Notes: generated from the sequence alone by a model not told the origin. Shown: positions 8,046 through 17,233, numbered from the stretch's first letter. The stretch: 64,000 nt of DNA from JAJEAD01 sp964420925 (GCA_964420925.1 CAYQVB010000003.1:58282-122281), one strand, 5' to 3'. Translations and numbers: made by a program.

Positions 8046-9683
8046 TCAGTCGGGTCCGCGCCGGGGGTCCATGTCCAGCAGTCCGCCCCCGTCCTTGAAC
8101 ATGTCCTTGACCCGGCAGTCTTCGCACATCTGGAGACGGAGCACCGCCTCGGGCTTCTGGAACATCCAGTGGGCGGAGAGCTTGTCGGTCATGCGCTCGA
8201 TGATCTTCGCGGTGGCGAAGGGCTTGCCGCAGCGGATGCAGTGAAACGCGCGGTCCTCGTTCAGCACCCGGGACTCGAGGCGCGCATCGGCATCGTAGAG
8301 GAAGCGCGGCACCCGCCGAATGGACCCCTCCGGACACGCCTTCTCGCAGAGCCCGCACTGCACGCAGTTCCACTCCACGAAGCGAAGCGCCGGCAGGTCC
8401 CCCCCCGCCGACAGGGCCCGTGCCGGACACACGGAGGGACAGGCCATGCACAGGGTGCAGGACGCGGTGTCGACTTCTATGGTCCCGAAGGGCGAAGCGG
8501 CCGGCAGAGAGACCGACTCGCAGGAAGAAGGCGCATGAGCGGCCAGGTGATCGATGGCGTGGGCGAGCAGGGTTCGCTTCTCGTCGATGGCGGCGAAGTG
8601 CGCGGGCTCCCGGCCCGGACTGCCCGGCTCGGGTGGCTCCCGCACCGACTCTCCATCGCGCCAGGCGATGCACGAAGCCGGATAGCCGAGCCCGGAGAGC
8701 AGGGCGTGGGCGAGGTTCATCTGATCGTCGAGAGCGCTTCGCACCGACGGCGGGATAAGGGAGGATTCGAGCAGCCACACCGCCTGCGCTCCGTAGGCGA
8801 GGAGCACGAGCCAGGCTTCCGGGCCGAGAGAGCCGAGCTCCTCGACCTCGCACGGGATGACGCGGTCGGGCAGTGTCGCCACGTGCTGCCGAATCCAGTC
8901 TCCGCCCTCCTCCCGGTCGTGGATCAGCACGATCGGAGCTTCGTCGCTCAACTCGCGATACGCGGCGAAGGCGCCGCGCATGCCGTCCAGCAGATCCTCC
9001 GCGGAGGGGTACGCGTAGCGCATCGCCCCGCTCGGGCACACGCTTGCGCAGACCCCACCTCCCTGGCAGAGATAGGGATCGACCTCCACCGCCTCTCCCA
9101 CGCTTCGAATCGCGTCGGTCGGACAGGCGTCCAGGCAGCGGGTGCACGCGCTGATGCCCCGTGCTCCGTGAACGCAGATGTCCGGGTCGTAGCGGAAGAA
9201 ACGCGGCTTGTCGAACTCGCCGACCATGTCGGGCAGCGCGGCGAGGGCGCGCCCGAGCGCGACGCTCTCCGGCGCATGGTAGTAGCCGGGCGGCGGCACC
9301 TCGCTCGTGATGAGTGGCTCCTCGTTCAGGTCGAGCACCAGGTCGAAGGGCCGCTCGTCGCTCAGCACGGAAGGCGCGATCAGCGCCTCTTCCGGGCCCA
9401 CGATCCGGAATTGGCCGAGATGGCCGTCGACCGACACCACGCGGGCACGGATGAACCCGACCCCGGTGCCGGGATCGGGTTCACCAAGGCCGATGACCGT
9501 CGCGCTGAGCGGAGGGAGCAATGTGCGCGCGACTTCGGCGGCCCGAGCCTCGGAGCCGAGCACCGCGACCCGCCCTCCGGACTGATATCCGACGAGAGAG
9601 GTGGGCGTCGCGGGGTGCGAGGCGAGGCGGGCAAGCGCCGCAGCCCGGGCGCTGCCCCCCTGCACCGAAGTCGGCTCATCCAT
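8046..9683 (-). CDS. Multi-cluster 4Fe-4S ferredoxin-like protein of FDH loci
   Basis: A 545-residue cytoplasmic iron-sulfur protein. Two ferredoxin pairs are visible: CTRCLDACPTD with CQGGGVCASVCPSG in the first third, and CTLCMACPSVCPAR with CVQCGLCEKACPEG in the last third. Further Cys pairs near the C-terminus (CIRCGK, CEDCR) could hold another metal site. The protein occurs with TorD-like, DUF3305 and DUF3306 genes in many formate dehydrogenase clusters and is thought to act in electron transfer or enzyme maturation. Its ATG at 9683 overlaps the DUF3306 stop by 8 bases, indicating coupling; an upstream extension of the frame to 9896 is unlikely. Confidence 0.92.
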   Translation of the reverse strand: MDEPTSVQGGSARAAALARLASHPATPTSLVGYQSGGRVAVLGSEARAAEVARTLLPPLSATVIGLGEPDPGTGVGFIRARVVSVDGHLGQFRIVGPEEALIAPSVLSDERPFDLVLDLNEEPLITSEVPPPGYYHAPESVALGRALAALPDMVGEFDKPRFFRYDPDICVHGARGISACTRCLDACPTDAIRSVGEAVEVDPYLCQGGGVCASVCPSGAMRYAYPSAEDLLDGMRGAFAAYRELSDEAPIVLIHDREEGGDWIRQHVATLPDRVIPCEVEELGSLGPEAWLVLLAYGAQAVWLLESSLIPPSVRSALDDQMNLAHALLSGLGYPASCIAWRDGESVREPPEPGSPGREPAHFAAIDEKRTLLAHAIDHLAAHAPSSCESVSLPAASPFGTIEVDTASCTLCMACPSVCPARALSAGGDLPALRFVEWNCVQCGLCEKACPEGSIRRVPRFLYDADARLESRVLNEDRAFHCIRCGKPFATAKIIERMTDKLSAHWMFQKPEAVLRLQMCEDCRVKDMFKDGGGLLDMDPRRGPD

Positions 9684-10566
9684 GACGATGCCCCCTATCG
9701 GGCTCGGGTCCGGCCGTATCGCGGTCTTCGCTGCGATCGCCCTCGTCGGCGCCCTTCGCCGCCGCCTTCTCGTCGACCCGCATGCCGGCGGACGAATCGG
9801 GAGGCATCTCCGCCTCCTCGTGCCCATCGGGGTGGCCGGTGGACGAAGGGCGGCGTGCGGTGGATTCGACCGGTCCGGGCGGTGCATCGACATCACCCGA
9901 CTCCGGTCCTTCGCTTGCGCTCGCGCCTCCCCCCCTCAGGTCCATTCCGATGGACCCTTCCGGGTACGAAGCGAAGGCCACGGCATCCAGCTCGGGCTGC
10001 GCCTCTTTCTCTTCTTCTTCTGCGGGTTCGCCGCCGGGATGTTCGGCGGCATCGGCCAGCGGCCCCTGCTCCATCTCCGCAGAGGCGGTACCGGCCGGCT
10101 GCCCGCGGCCGGCTTCGCCGGCGGTCTCGTGGTCGACTCCTTCCCCGGGCACGGATTCCGATGCGGAGGTCTTGCCGTGCTTTGCGTGGAACGCTTCGCG
10201 CAGGACCGCAAAGGAAGTGAAGTCGTCGTCGTAGTCGTCGAGGCCGTCGGTGATGTTGTACAGAGGGCTGTGAAAGAGCTTGCGGAGCGCGAGACGACGC
10301 AGTTCTTCACTCACTTCCGGTGACATGAATCCGCTGTAATCGCTCTCCGGACCCAGGGACTCCAACGGGGGCATGTCGGCATCACCGGGCGGCGGCGTGG
10401 CAGGTTCCCGCGGGGCGGGTGCGGACTCCTTTGAACCGTCCGGGGCAACCGCTTCTTCTGCCTGATCTCTTTCCTCGGGGCTTGGCGCCGCCTGACGCTT
10501 GCGACGCGACCAGCGGGCGAGCAGGGACTCGGCCTCGCCCGCTCCGGAAGGTTCCTTAGCCCGCAT
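9676..10566 (-). CDS. DUF3306 protein of formate dehydrogenase loci
   Basis: The 296-residue protein has an N-terminal helix with a LLARWSRRKRQA motif. A central block (EELRRLALRKLFHSPLYNIT, then a run of Asp: DDYDDDFT) is the hallmark of DUF3306. The remaining C-terminal half is a long low-complexity acidic tail rich in Glu, Gly, Ala and Pro, probably disordered. The family is found beside DUF3305 and formate dehydrogenase genes; its molecular role is not established. The gene is coupled to the downstream ferredoxin gene by an 8-base overlap. Confidence 0.88.
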   Translation of the reverse strand: MRAKEPSGAGEAESLLARWSRRKRQAAPSPEERDQAEEAVAPDGSKESAPAPREPATPPPGDADMPPLESLGPESDYSGFMSPEVSEELRRLALRKLFHSPLYNITDGLDDYDDDFTSFAVLREAFHAKHGKTSASESVPGEGVDHETAGEAGRGQPAGTASAEMEQGPLADAAEHPGGEPAEEEEKEAQPELDAVAFASYPEGSIGMDLRGGGASASEGPESGDVDAPPGPVESTARRPSSTGHPDGHEEAEMPPDSSAGMRVDEKAAAKGADEGDRSEDRDTAGPEPDRGHRHG

Positions 10567-10680
10567 CGTTCCCCACCCCTCGCGAAGTGGGCCCGGTGAA
10601 GTCGCCGATCGCCGTTCTCGACCCCGTGCAAGCTCGCCGCCGGCGGCAGCGAGTGAAGGGCAACCGGTCTGCGCCGGGGA

Positions 10681-11184
10681 TCACCGGTCCTCGGTCCAGT
10701 CGCGCCGACGGCGCTTGCGCTTGATCTCGGGACGGTAGTGCTCCACCACGAATCGCTCCACCCACTGATGGACCTTGTCCGGCATCGGCACGGAGAATAC
10801 CGGATCGTCGGATTCCAGGTGAGCGCTCGCCTCGTCCTGGTCGGCGCTCACGATGGCCGGTACCAGGGCGCCGGAAGGTTCTTCCGACTCCTCATCCAGA
10901 TGGCACACCACGAAGAGGCGGGGATGCTCACTCTTGAGGTTGTACCAGTAGCCTTCGCAGACATCGCGGAAGAGCTCCAGCACGAGCCCGCTCCACATCC
11001 AGGTCTCGCAGTCCTGGTCGCGAGAAACGAGAGTGCACGCAGGCGGCGACTCGACCACTCCCATCCCCGCGACGACCGCGCGCACGTCCCATTGCGGCTG
11101 CGTCCACATGCCGGCCCTCACCTGCCGGCGTTCGACGAGTACGGAAACCGGTATGCGAAACGGTGACGGGTCTGCTTCGGCCAT
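10681..11184 (-). CDS. DUF3305 protein of formate dehydrogenase loci
   Basis: A 167-residue soluble protein with the DUF3305 pattern: an N-terminal IPVSVLVERR strand, then QPQWDVRAVV, and a central LELFRDVCEGYWYNLKSEHP block. The C-terminal KRKRRRRDW stretch is strongly basic. It occurs next to DUF3306 in formate dehydrogenase clusters and is presumed to help assembly; the mechanism is unknown. It is the first gene of the accessory block and follows tsf by only 28 bases in the same direction, so readthrough from rpsB-tsf is possible. Confidence 0.87.
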   Translation of the reverse strand: MAEADPSPFRIPVSVLVERRQVRAGMWTQPQWDVRAVVAGMGVVESPPACTLVSRDQDCETWMWSGLVLELFRDVCEGYWYNLKSEHPRLFVVCHLDEESEEPSGALVPAIVSADQDEASAHLESDDPVFSVPMPDKVHQWVERFVVEHYRPEIKRKRRRRDWTEDR

Positions 11185-11212
11185 CCGGACCCGCCCCGCA
11201 GAAAGACGCTCT

Positions 11213-12112
11213 TCAGGTCTGCCCGGATGGCGCCTCGCTGCCTCGGACCTGCGCCATCACTTCCGCCGCGAAATTCTCGGCCTTTTTCTCGATCCCCTCG
11301 CCGACTTCGAATCGGGCCATGGCCCTGACCGATGCCGACGCGCCCTTCAGGTACTTCTCCACCGACTGATCCGGGTCCTTGACGAATGGCTGCCCGAGAA
11401 GAGTGATCTCCCGCACGTACTTGCCCAGGCGCCCGGAGACGATCTTCTCCTGAATCGCCGCCGGTTTGCCGCTGTCGGCGACCTGGGCGAGAAGGATCTC
11501 GCGCTCCTTCTCGAGCATCTGCGCCGGCAAGTCGGCCTCGCGGATCGCGAGAGGACGGCTTGCCGCCACGTGCATTGCGACATCCTTGCCGACCGCCGCG
11601 TCGCCGCCCTCGAGATCGACCAGCACCCCGATGCGCCCGAGGTGGGAGTACGCGCCGAGATTGCTGCTCCGAGATGCGAGACATGCCACGCGCCGCACCG
11701 TGATGTTCTCTCCGAGCTGTCCGATGAGCTCCCGCCGACGCTCATCCACACTCGCTCCGTCTTCATCGAGGGGCTTCTCGAGCAGAGCGTGGACGTCACA
11801 GGATTCGTGTCGCAGGGCGCAGTCCGCCACCGCCTGCACGAAGGCGCTGAAACGCGCTTCCTTGGCGACGAAGTCGGTCTCGCAATTGACTTCGACCATT
11901 GCCCCCCGGGCGTCCTGCGTCGCGATGCCGACCAGACCCTGCGCGGTGACTCGCCCCGATTTCTTGTCGGCCTTGGCCTGGCCCGACTTTCGCAGGTACT
12001 CCACGGCAGCATCGAGGTCGCCCCCCGTGTCGACGAGCGCCTTCTTGCACTCCATCATCCCCGCGCTGGTGCGCTCGCGCAGCTCCTTCACCAGGCTCGC
12101 GCTGATCTGCAT
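11213..12112 (-). CDS. tsf: Translation elongation factor Ts
   Basis: EF-Ts regenerates EF-Tu-GTP by promoting GDP release. The 299-residue protein has the N-terminal UBA-like helical domain (LVKELRERTSAGMMECKKAL), the TDFVAKEARF motif that contacts EF-Tu, and two core subdomains. The ATG at 12112 (MQISASLVKEL) matches the family start; an ATG at 12133 would overlap rpsB and add seven residues. It lies 17 bases after rpsB, the standard order, but pyrH and frr, which normally follow, are absent here. Confidence 0.98.
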   Translation of the reverse strand: MQISASLVKELRERTSAGMMECKKALVDTGGDLDAAVEYLRKSGQAKADKKSGRVTAQGLVGIATQDARGAMVEVNCETDFVAKEARFSAFVQAVADCALRHESCDVHALLEKPLDEDGASVDERRRELIGQLGENITVRRVACLASRSSNLGAYSHLGRIGVLVDLEGGDAAVGKDVAMHVAASRPLAIREADLPAQMLEKEREILLAQVADSGKPAAIQEKIVSGRLGKYVREITLLGQPFVKDPDQSVEKYLKGASASVRAMARFEVGEGIEKKAENFAAEVMAQVRGSEAPSGQT

Positions 12113-12129
12113 GGCCGGCCTACCTCTCT

Positions 12130-13047
12130 TCACTCCGACGGGCGAAGCGCGTCCGCAGCCTGCTCGGGCTCGGTCGAGTCGCTCGCCGTCCTGGTCGCGG
12201 TCTTGAGAGTCACTGTCTTGCGTGCCGGAGCTTCGACTACATCCGGCTCGCGTTCCGGAGCGGAATCCCGGGTCTCATTTTCGGCCACGCCCTCGAGCGC
12301 CTCCGCCGGTGCTTCGTCCGTGGCCTCCCGTGGCTCGTCGCGCTCGGGGCCGATGGGCAGTTGGGCCGACATCCGGCCTTCGATGATCGCACTCGCCGCG
12401 CCCTGCAGGTACAGCTCGATGGAGCGTATCGCGTCGTCATTGCCCGGAATGACGTAGTCGACGCCTTCGGGCGTATTGTTCGTGTCGACCACGCCGACTA
12501 CGGGAATCGAGAGCTTCACCGCCTCGGCCACCGCAATCTTCTCGTGGCCGACGTCGATGATGAATATGGCGTCGGGAATGCCGTCCATATCCCGAATCCC
12601 GCCGAGACTGCGGGAGAGCTTGGCCACTTCGCGCTGAACGGACAGCCCCTCCTTCTTGCTGAGACGCTCGAGCCCCCCCTCGTCGACCAGAGCCTCGTAA
12701 TCCTTCAGTCGCTTGATGGAATTCTTCACGGTGCGGAAGTTGGTCAGCATTCCGCCGAGCCAGCGTCGATCGACGTAGGGCATGCCGCAGCGGGCCGCCT
12801 CGCGCGCCACCACCGCCTGGGCCGCACGCTTGGTGCCCACGAAGAGAATCGTGCCGCGATTGGCCGCCATCCGTCGAAGGAAGTTCACCGACTCCCCGTA
12901 CAGGGGAAGCGACTTCTCCAGGTTGATGATGTGGATCTTGTTGCGCTCCCCGAAAATGTAGGGCGCCATTCTCGGGTTCCAGAAGCGGGTCTGGTGACCG
13001 AAGTGCACTCCGGCCTCCAGCATTTCGCGCATGGTGACATCTGCCAT
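12130..13047 (-). CDS. rpsB: 30S ribosomal protein S2 with long acidic C-terminal tail
   Basis: S2 binds the 30S subunit late in assembly. The first ~240 residues follow the family closely (GVHFGHQTRFWNPRMAPYIF, FVGTKRAAQ, DRRWLGGMLTNFRT, IPVVGVVDTNNTPEGVDYVI). The protein is 305 residues, longer than usual, with a C-terminal extension of about 60 residues rich in Glu, Ala, Pro and Thr after the SAQLPIG region. The ATG at 13047 (MADVTMREML) is preferred to the in-frame TTG at 13053. It is co-transcribed with tsf and divergent from map. Confidence 0.98.
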   Translation of the reverse strand: MADVTMREMLEAGVHFGHQTRFWNPRMAPYIFGERNKIHIINLEKSLPLYGESVNFLRRMAANRGTILFVGTKRAAQAVVAREAARCGMPYVDRRWLGGMLTNFRTVKNSIKRLKDYEALVDEGGLERLSKKEGLSVQREVAKLSRSLGGIRDMDGIPDAIFIIDVGHEKIAVAEAVKLSIPVVGVVDTNNTPEGVDYVIPGNDDAIRSIELYLQGAASAIIEGRMSAQLPIGPERDEPREATDEAPAEALEGVAENETRDSAPEREPDVVEAPARKTVTLKTATRTASDSTEPEQAADALRPSE

Positions 13048-13153
13048 GAACAATGGCCTCGTGAACGGGTTGGGCTTCCGAACGCCTCCCGCATCGACCC
13101 CGTTTGAAACGAGGGCACCCGGATGGGGATCTGAAGCGCTCGTGTGGTCTCCC

Positions 13154-13230
13154 GCCGGCTTGTTGCCGCCGGGGGGCGCGCTTTATACCATAATGAGATT
13201 GATCGCCACAAACCATCCAAGTCCCCACCG
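13154..13230. promoter_or_regulatory. Overlapping divergent promoters for rpsB-tsf and map
   Basis: On the minus strand TTGTGG, an 18-base spacer and TATAAA (13187-13182) form a plausible sigma-70 promoter for rpsB. It would give a leader of roughly 130 nt. A GCCGGC stem-loop (about 13154-13171) lies near the 5' end of that leader and could serve S2 autoregulation. On the plus strand TTGTTG (13160-13165), 18 bases and TATACC (13184-13189) could drive map. The calls rest on motif matches only. Confidence 0.4.
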
Positions 13231-13233
13231 GGC

Positions 13234-14037
13234 ATGAGAAATCTCCCCTTGTCCAGACGTACGCCCGGCCATCGCATCTCGATCAAGACGCCGGAAGAAA
13301 TCGAGAAAATGCGCCTGGCGGGTCGCCTCGCGGCCGAGGTGCTGCACATGATTCGGCCGCATGTGGTGCCGGGCGTGACGACCGGCGCTCTCGATCGAGT
13401 CTGCCACGACTACATCGTGAACACCCTCGGCTGCATTCCGGCTCCCCTCAATTACCACGGTTTTCCCAAGTCCATCTGTACTTCGGTCAACCATCAGGTG
13501 TGTCATGGGATTCCCGGCGAGCGCACGCTCAGGAACGGGGACATCGTCAATATCGACGTCACCGTGATCAAGGGCGGCTACCACGGTGATACGAGCAAGA
13601 TGTTCATGGTCGGCGATCCCTCCATCGCGGCGAAGCGAGTCTCGCGCATCGCGCACGAGTCAATGTGCATCGGAATCGAAATGGTCCGCCCCGGCATTCA
13701 CCTGGGCGATATCGGTCACGCGATCCAGTCCCACGCGGAGAAGAACAACTGTTCCGTCGTGCGCGAGTACTGCGGGCATGGGATAGGACGAGTGTTCCAC
13801 GAGGACCCGCAGGTTCTGCACTATGGAAAACCCGGGACCCGTGAACGCCTCGAGGAAGGCATGACCTTCACCATCGAACCGATGGTCAACGCGGGGAAGC
13901 GGCACGTGAAGCTTCTCAAGGACGGCTGGACGGTGGTGACCAAGGATCGGAGCCTGTCCGCGCAGTGGGAGCACACCGTTCTCGTGACCGGGGACCGATT
14001 CGAGGTGCTCACGAAGAGGGACGGAGACGATATCTGA
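13234..14037 (+). CDS. map: Type I methionine aminopeptidase
   Basis: Removes the initiator methionine from nascent proteins. All five metal-ligand regions of the pita-bread fold are present: GDIVNIDVTVIKGGYHGDTS (two Asp), CGHGIGRVFHEDP (His), MTFTIEPM (Glu) and QWEHTVLV (Glu). The catalytic His is in HQVCHGIPGE. The protein is 267 residues from the ATG at 13234, giving about a dozen residues before the family's usual ISIKTPEEIEKM start; no closer ATG or GTG exists. The gene is divergent from rpsB and 60 bases upstream of glnD. Confidence 0.97.
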   Translation: MRNLPLSRRTPGHRISIKTPEEIEKMRLAGRLAAEVLHMIRPHVVPGVTTGALDRVCHDYIVNTLGCIPAPLNYHGFPKSICTSVNHQVCHGIPGERTLRNGDIVNIDVTVIKGGYHGDTSKMFMVGDPSIAAKRVSRIAHESMCIGIEMVRPGIHLGDIGHAIQSHAEKNNCSVVREYCGHGIGRVFHEDPQVLHYGKPGTRERLEEGMTFTIEPMVNAGKRHVKLLKDGWTVVTKDRSLSAQWEHTVLVTGDRFEVLTKRDGDDI

Positions 14038-14097
14038 GCGTCATCCCGCCGCGCCGCGCGGGCGGCATGGCAGTCGGAGCTCCGCGGCCGTGAAGTG

Positions 14098-16776
14098 ATG
14101 CGGCAAAGGCAGGTCGGCGAACCCGGTACTCGCCCCGAATGGGCGAGTCGAGAGCGCGAGATGCGCTCCGACGCGCCGCTCGCGGAAATTCGGCACCGGC
14201 TCGTTCGGATCAATGCATCACTTCGGGCGCGTCATGCGGCGGGAGAGCGCGCCGCCGAACTGGTGCCCGACCTGGCCCGAGACATCGACGCGATCCTGAT
14301 CGAAGTGTGGGCCTGTTGCGGCCTGCACGCGCAACGGCGTATCTGCCTCGTGGCGGTGGGTGGCTACGGGCGAGGCGAGCTGCACCCCTTCTCCGACGTC
14401 GATCTGCTGATTCTCGGAGCGGCGACCCTGTCGCCCGAAGACGAAGAGCGCGTGAAGCGCTTCATTGCCTTCGTCTGGGACATCGGTCTCTCCATCGGCC
14501 ACAGCGTACGCAGCGTGGAACAGTGCGAGGGGGATGCCCGCGGCGACCCGATCCTCGCGACGAGCCTGATGGAGGCCCGCCTGATCGCGGGCTCAGCCCC
14601 ACTCCTCACCGACATGCTCGAACGCACCGGTCCCGACGCCATCTGGACCGGCCCCGAGTTCTTCCTGGCCCGATGCCAGGAGCAAAGGGACCGGCATCGT
14701 CGCTTCGACGACACCGCATCGAATCTCGAACCCAACTTGAAGGACGGACCCGGGGGCTTGAGAGACATCCACACCGTGGAGTGGGTTGCCAGGCGCCACT
14801 TCGGCGCCGCATCCCTCGGGGAACTGGTCGAACACGGGTTCCTCGGCCCGTCGGAGCACCGGGCTCTCGCCGAATCTCGGGAATACCTGTGGGAGATCCG
14901 ATTCCGCCTGCACCTGCTCACCGGCCGTGCCGAGGACCGGCTGCTCTTCGACTACCAGAAGCGACTCGCCACGCTCTTCGGCTATCGCGACGACGAACGG
15001 AACCTGGCGGTCGAGAAGTTCATGAAGCGTTACTACCGCTGCGTCGTGGAAGTTTCCCGGCTGAACGAGATGCTGCTCGCACTGTTCCGCGAGGCGATTC
15101 TCGAATCGGCTGCAGCACGGCGCAAGGTTCCGATCAACGCGCGCTTCTGCGCGGTGGACGACCACCTGGAAGTCACCGATTCCGGTGTGTTCGTCCGTCA
15201 TCCGGTCGCCCTTCTCGAGCTCTTTCTGATCCTGCAGCAAAGGCCCGACCTCGAGGGGGTCCGCGCTTCCACCATCAGGCTGGTGCGAACTCACCGCTAC
15301 TTGATCGACGAACGGTTTCGCTCGGATCCCGAGGCCTGCGGCATTTTCCGGGAGATTCTCCGCCAGCCGCGCCACGTGGCGCGAGAAGTGCGCCGCATGC
15401 ACCGCTACGGACTGCTGGCGCGCTACCTGCCGGAGTTCGAGGCGGTGGCCGGGCAGATGCAATACGATCTCTTCCACGCCTACACCGTGGACGAGCACAG
15501 TCTCTTTGCCCTGGGCGCTGTGCGTGCGTTCGCGGCTCCGGAGAAACGCAACGAGTTTCCCCTCTGCTCGGCGGTCTTCGAAATGCTGAGAAGCACCGAG
15601 GTGCTGTACATCGCGGCCTTGTTTCACGACATCGGGAAGGGACGCGGAGGCGACCATTCCGAGCTTGGAGCACGCTCCGCCCTCGCCTTCTGTCGCCGGC
15701 ACGGTCTCGACCGCTACGACTCGCGCCTCGTGGCCTGGCTGATTCGCCACCACCTGCTGATGTCGCATACCGCCCAGAGGCGTGACATCTCGGATCGCGA
15801 TGTGATCAACGCATTCGCCCGTGCGGTGGGCGACCGCGAACACCTCGACCACCTCTATCTCCTCACCGTCGCGGACATCCGAGCCACCAACCCCAACCTC
15901 TGGAGCGAGTGGAAGGATGCCCTCCTCCGCGATCTGTACTTCGCCACCCGGCGGGCCCTGAGTGGCGGACTGGAAGACCCCATGGACCAGGACGCACTGG
16001 TCGCGCAGGCGGAAGCGAAGACCCGGGAGCGCTTCGGGGCACGGGGCGAACGCGAACGAGTGGCGCGGTCTCTATGGCGATCCTTCGGCGCAGACTACTT
16101 CCTGCGCTACTCGCCCGACGAGATCTGCTGGCACACGCAGGCCATTCTCGACGATTCAGCCGGGGTGCCGCCTCTGGTGTTGATTCGGGAAGGACGCGGC
16201 GGCACGGAAATCTTCGCCTATGCCCGCGATCAGAAACACCTCTTCGCCGCCAGCACCTCGGCGCTCGACCGCATGGGGCTCACCATCCTCGATTCGCGCA
16301 TTCTCACCGCGGAAAACGCGATGACCCTCGACACCTACGTCGTATCCGAACGGAGCGGGGAAGCGTTGGAAGGGGAGCGCCGCAAGGCCGAAGTGAGAAG
16401 AGCGCTGCTCGCCGCGTTGCGCGACCCGCGCGCCGCACGGGCGCCGGCCTCGGGCCGGACCGGGGCCGGACGCCTGCGCCACTTCGACATCTCGGCCGAG
16501 GTCCACGTCCATCCCGACGACGGCAAGGGACGAAGCGTGGTCGAAGTGGTCGCGCCGGACCGGCCGGGACTGCTCGCCTGCATCGGCATCGCGTTCGCGG
16601 ACTGTGGCGTGCGCCTGCAGAATGCCAAGATCGCCACGTACGGCGAGCGGGCCGAAGACGTGTTCTTCGTTACCGAGCGCGGGAACCGGCCTCTCGACGC
16701 GCGGGCAAAGGAAAAGCTTCGACGGCGCCTTCTCGCCGCCATTTCCGTCCCCCAAGACGCGGGCGACGCATCCTGA
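14098..16776 (+). CDS. glnD: Bifunctional [protein-PII] uridylyltransferase / uridylyl-removing enzyme
   Basis: GlnD senses glutamine and modifies PII proteins to control nitrogen metabolism. Domains in order are: nucleotidyltransferase (GGYGRGELHPFSDVDLLIL, with the Asp pair), a PII-uridylyltransferase helical region (NLEPNLKDGPGGLRDIHT), an HD hydrolase (LFHDIGKGRGGDHSELGA) and two C-terminal ACT domains (EVVAPDRPGLLACIGIAF). The full length is 892 residues, in the family range. GTG 14095 and ATG 14098 are adjacent; an internal ATG at 14161 (MRSDAPLAEIRHRL) is a possible shorter start because no clear ribosome site favours the first. The map-glnD order is typical of gammaproteobacteria. Confidence 0.96.
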   Translation: MRQRQVGEPGTRPEWASREREMRSDAPLAEIRHRLVRINASLRARHAAGERAAELVPDLARDIDAILIEVWACCGLHAQRRICLVAVGGYGRGELHPFSDVDLLILGAATLSPEDEERVKRFIAFVWDIGLSIGHSVRSVEQCEGDARGDPILATSLMEARLIAGSAPLLTDMLERTGPDAIWTGPEFFLARCQEQRDRHRRFDDTASNLEPNLKDGPGGLRDIHTVEWVARRHFGAASLGELVEHGFLGPSEHRALAESREYLWEIRFRLHLLTGRAEDRLLFDYQKRLATLFGYRDDERNLAVEKFMKRYYRCVVEVSRLNEMLLALFREAILESAAARRKVPINARFCAVDDHLEVTDSGVFVRHPVALLELFLILQQRPDLEGVRASTIRLVRTHRYLIDERFRSDPEACGIFREILRQPRHVAREVRRMHRYGLLARYLPEFEAVAGQMQYDLFHAYTVDEHSLFALGAVRAFAAPEKRNEFPLCSAVFEMLRSTEVLYIAALFHDIGKGRGGDHSELGARSALAFCRRHGLDRYDSRLVAWLIRHHLLMSHTAQRRDISDRDVINAFARAVGDREHLDHLYLLTVADIRATNPNLWSEWKDALLRDLYFATRRALSGGLEDPMDQDALVAQAEAKTRERFGARGERERVARSLWRSFGADYFLRYSPDEICWHTQAILDDSAGVPPLVLIREGRGGTEIFAYARDQKHLFAASTSALDRMGLTILDSRILTAENAMTLDTYVVSERSGEALEGERRKAEVRRALLAALRDPRAARAPASGRTGAGRLRHFDISAEVHVHPDDGKGRSVVEVVAPDRPGLLACIGIAFADCGVRLQNAKIATYGERAEDVFFVTERGNRPLDARAKEKLRRRLLAAISVPQDAGDAS

Positions 16777-16846
16777 CTCCTTCCACGCGAGGGCATTTCA
16801 CGCTGGCCGAACCTGTGCTTCCTAACGTGACCTGCACGGTTTCGGG

Positions 16847-16925
16847 TGGAGTCCCGCTTGCGCGGGAAGGACGAATTGTGGCGCCCGGCCTGGTTTCCTT
16901 CATTCCCTTGATATGCGGGAATCCA
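16847..16925. repeat. 79-bp element with inverted TGGA-TCCCGC ends
   Basis: The glnD-moaD gap holds two oppositely oriented repeat units. One is 16847-16874, with a TCCCGC-TTGC-GCGGGA hairpin; the other is 16900-16925, ending in GCGGGAATCCA. Together they form one unit whose ends are imperfect inverted copies (TGGAGTCCCGC and GCGGGAATCCA). This is the look of the dispersed 'TTCCCGC...GCGGGAATCCA' palindromic repeats found in intergenic DNA of many proteobacteria. It may also act as the 3' transcript hairpin for both convergent genes. Confidence 0.65.
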
Positions 16926-17002
16926 CCCGAGCCGAGGGAGCGTGGGAACTTTCATCCAAGCGGGAGTCCGCCGGCTGAACGACCGCGGATGCAGGCAGGG
17001 AT

Positions 17003-17233
17003 TCAGCCGCCGGTCACCGGCGGAAAGAACGCGACCTCGTCACCGTCGCCGACCGGATGCTCCCCGTCGACGTAGCAGAAGTTGACGGCCGCAAGGACAT
17101 CCGTGGGCAAGGGACGCCCCTCGCCGACCCGGCGCCACACGTCGATCACCTTCATCCCGGCTTCGGCCTCTATGGACGCATCCGGGCGGCCGAGCTCGTC
17201 GCGCAGACTGGCGAAGAAACGTACGGTGACCAC
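17003..17233 (-). CDS. moaD: MoaD-like molybdopterin synthase small subunit
   Basis: A ubiquitin-fold sulfur carrier that donates sulfur for molybdopterin. The protein starts VTVRFFASLRDELG and ends in the required VAFFPPVTGG diglycine, which is thiocarboxylated for catalysis. The GTG at 17233 gives 76 residues, the normal size; a longer frame to 17293 adds an unlikely N-terminus. It is divergent from moaC, with about 120 bases between, so the Moa genes share a control region. A second MoaD-type protein lies at 29449. Confidence 0.92.
   Translation of the reverse strand: MVTVRFFASLRDELGRPDASIEAEAGMKVIDVWRRVGEGRPLPTDVLAAVNFCYVDGEHPVGDGDEVAFFPPVTGG

Noticed and set aside
14139..15785. A 548-codon frame within glnD
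   Set aside because: Same-strand shadow of glnD with Arg/Gly-rich composition and no motif.
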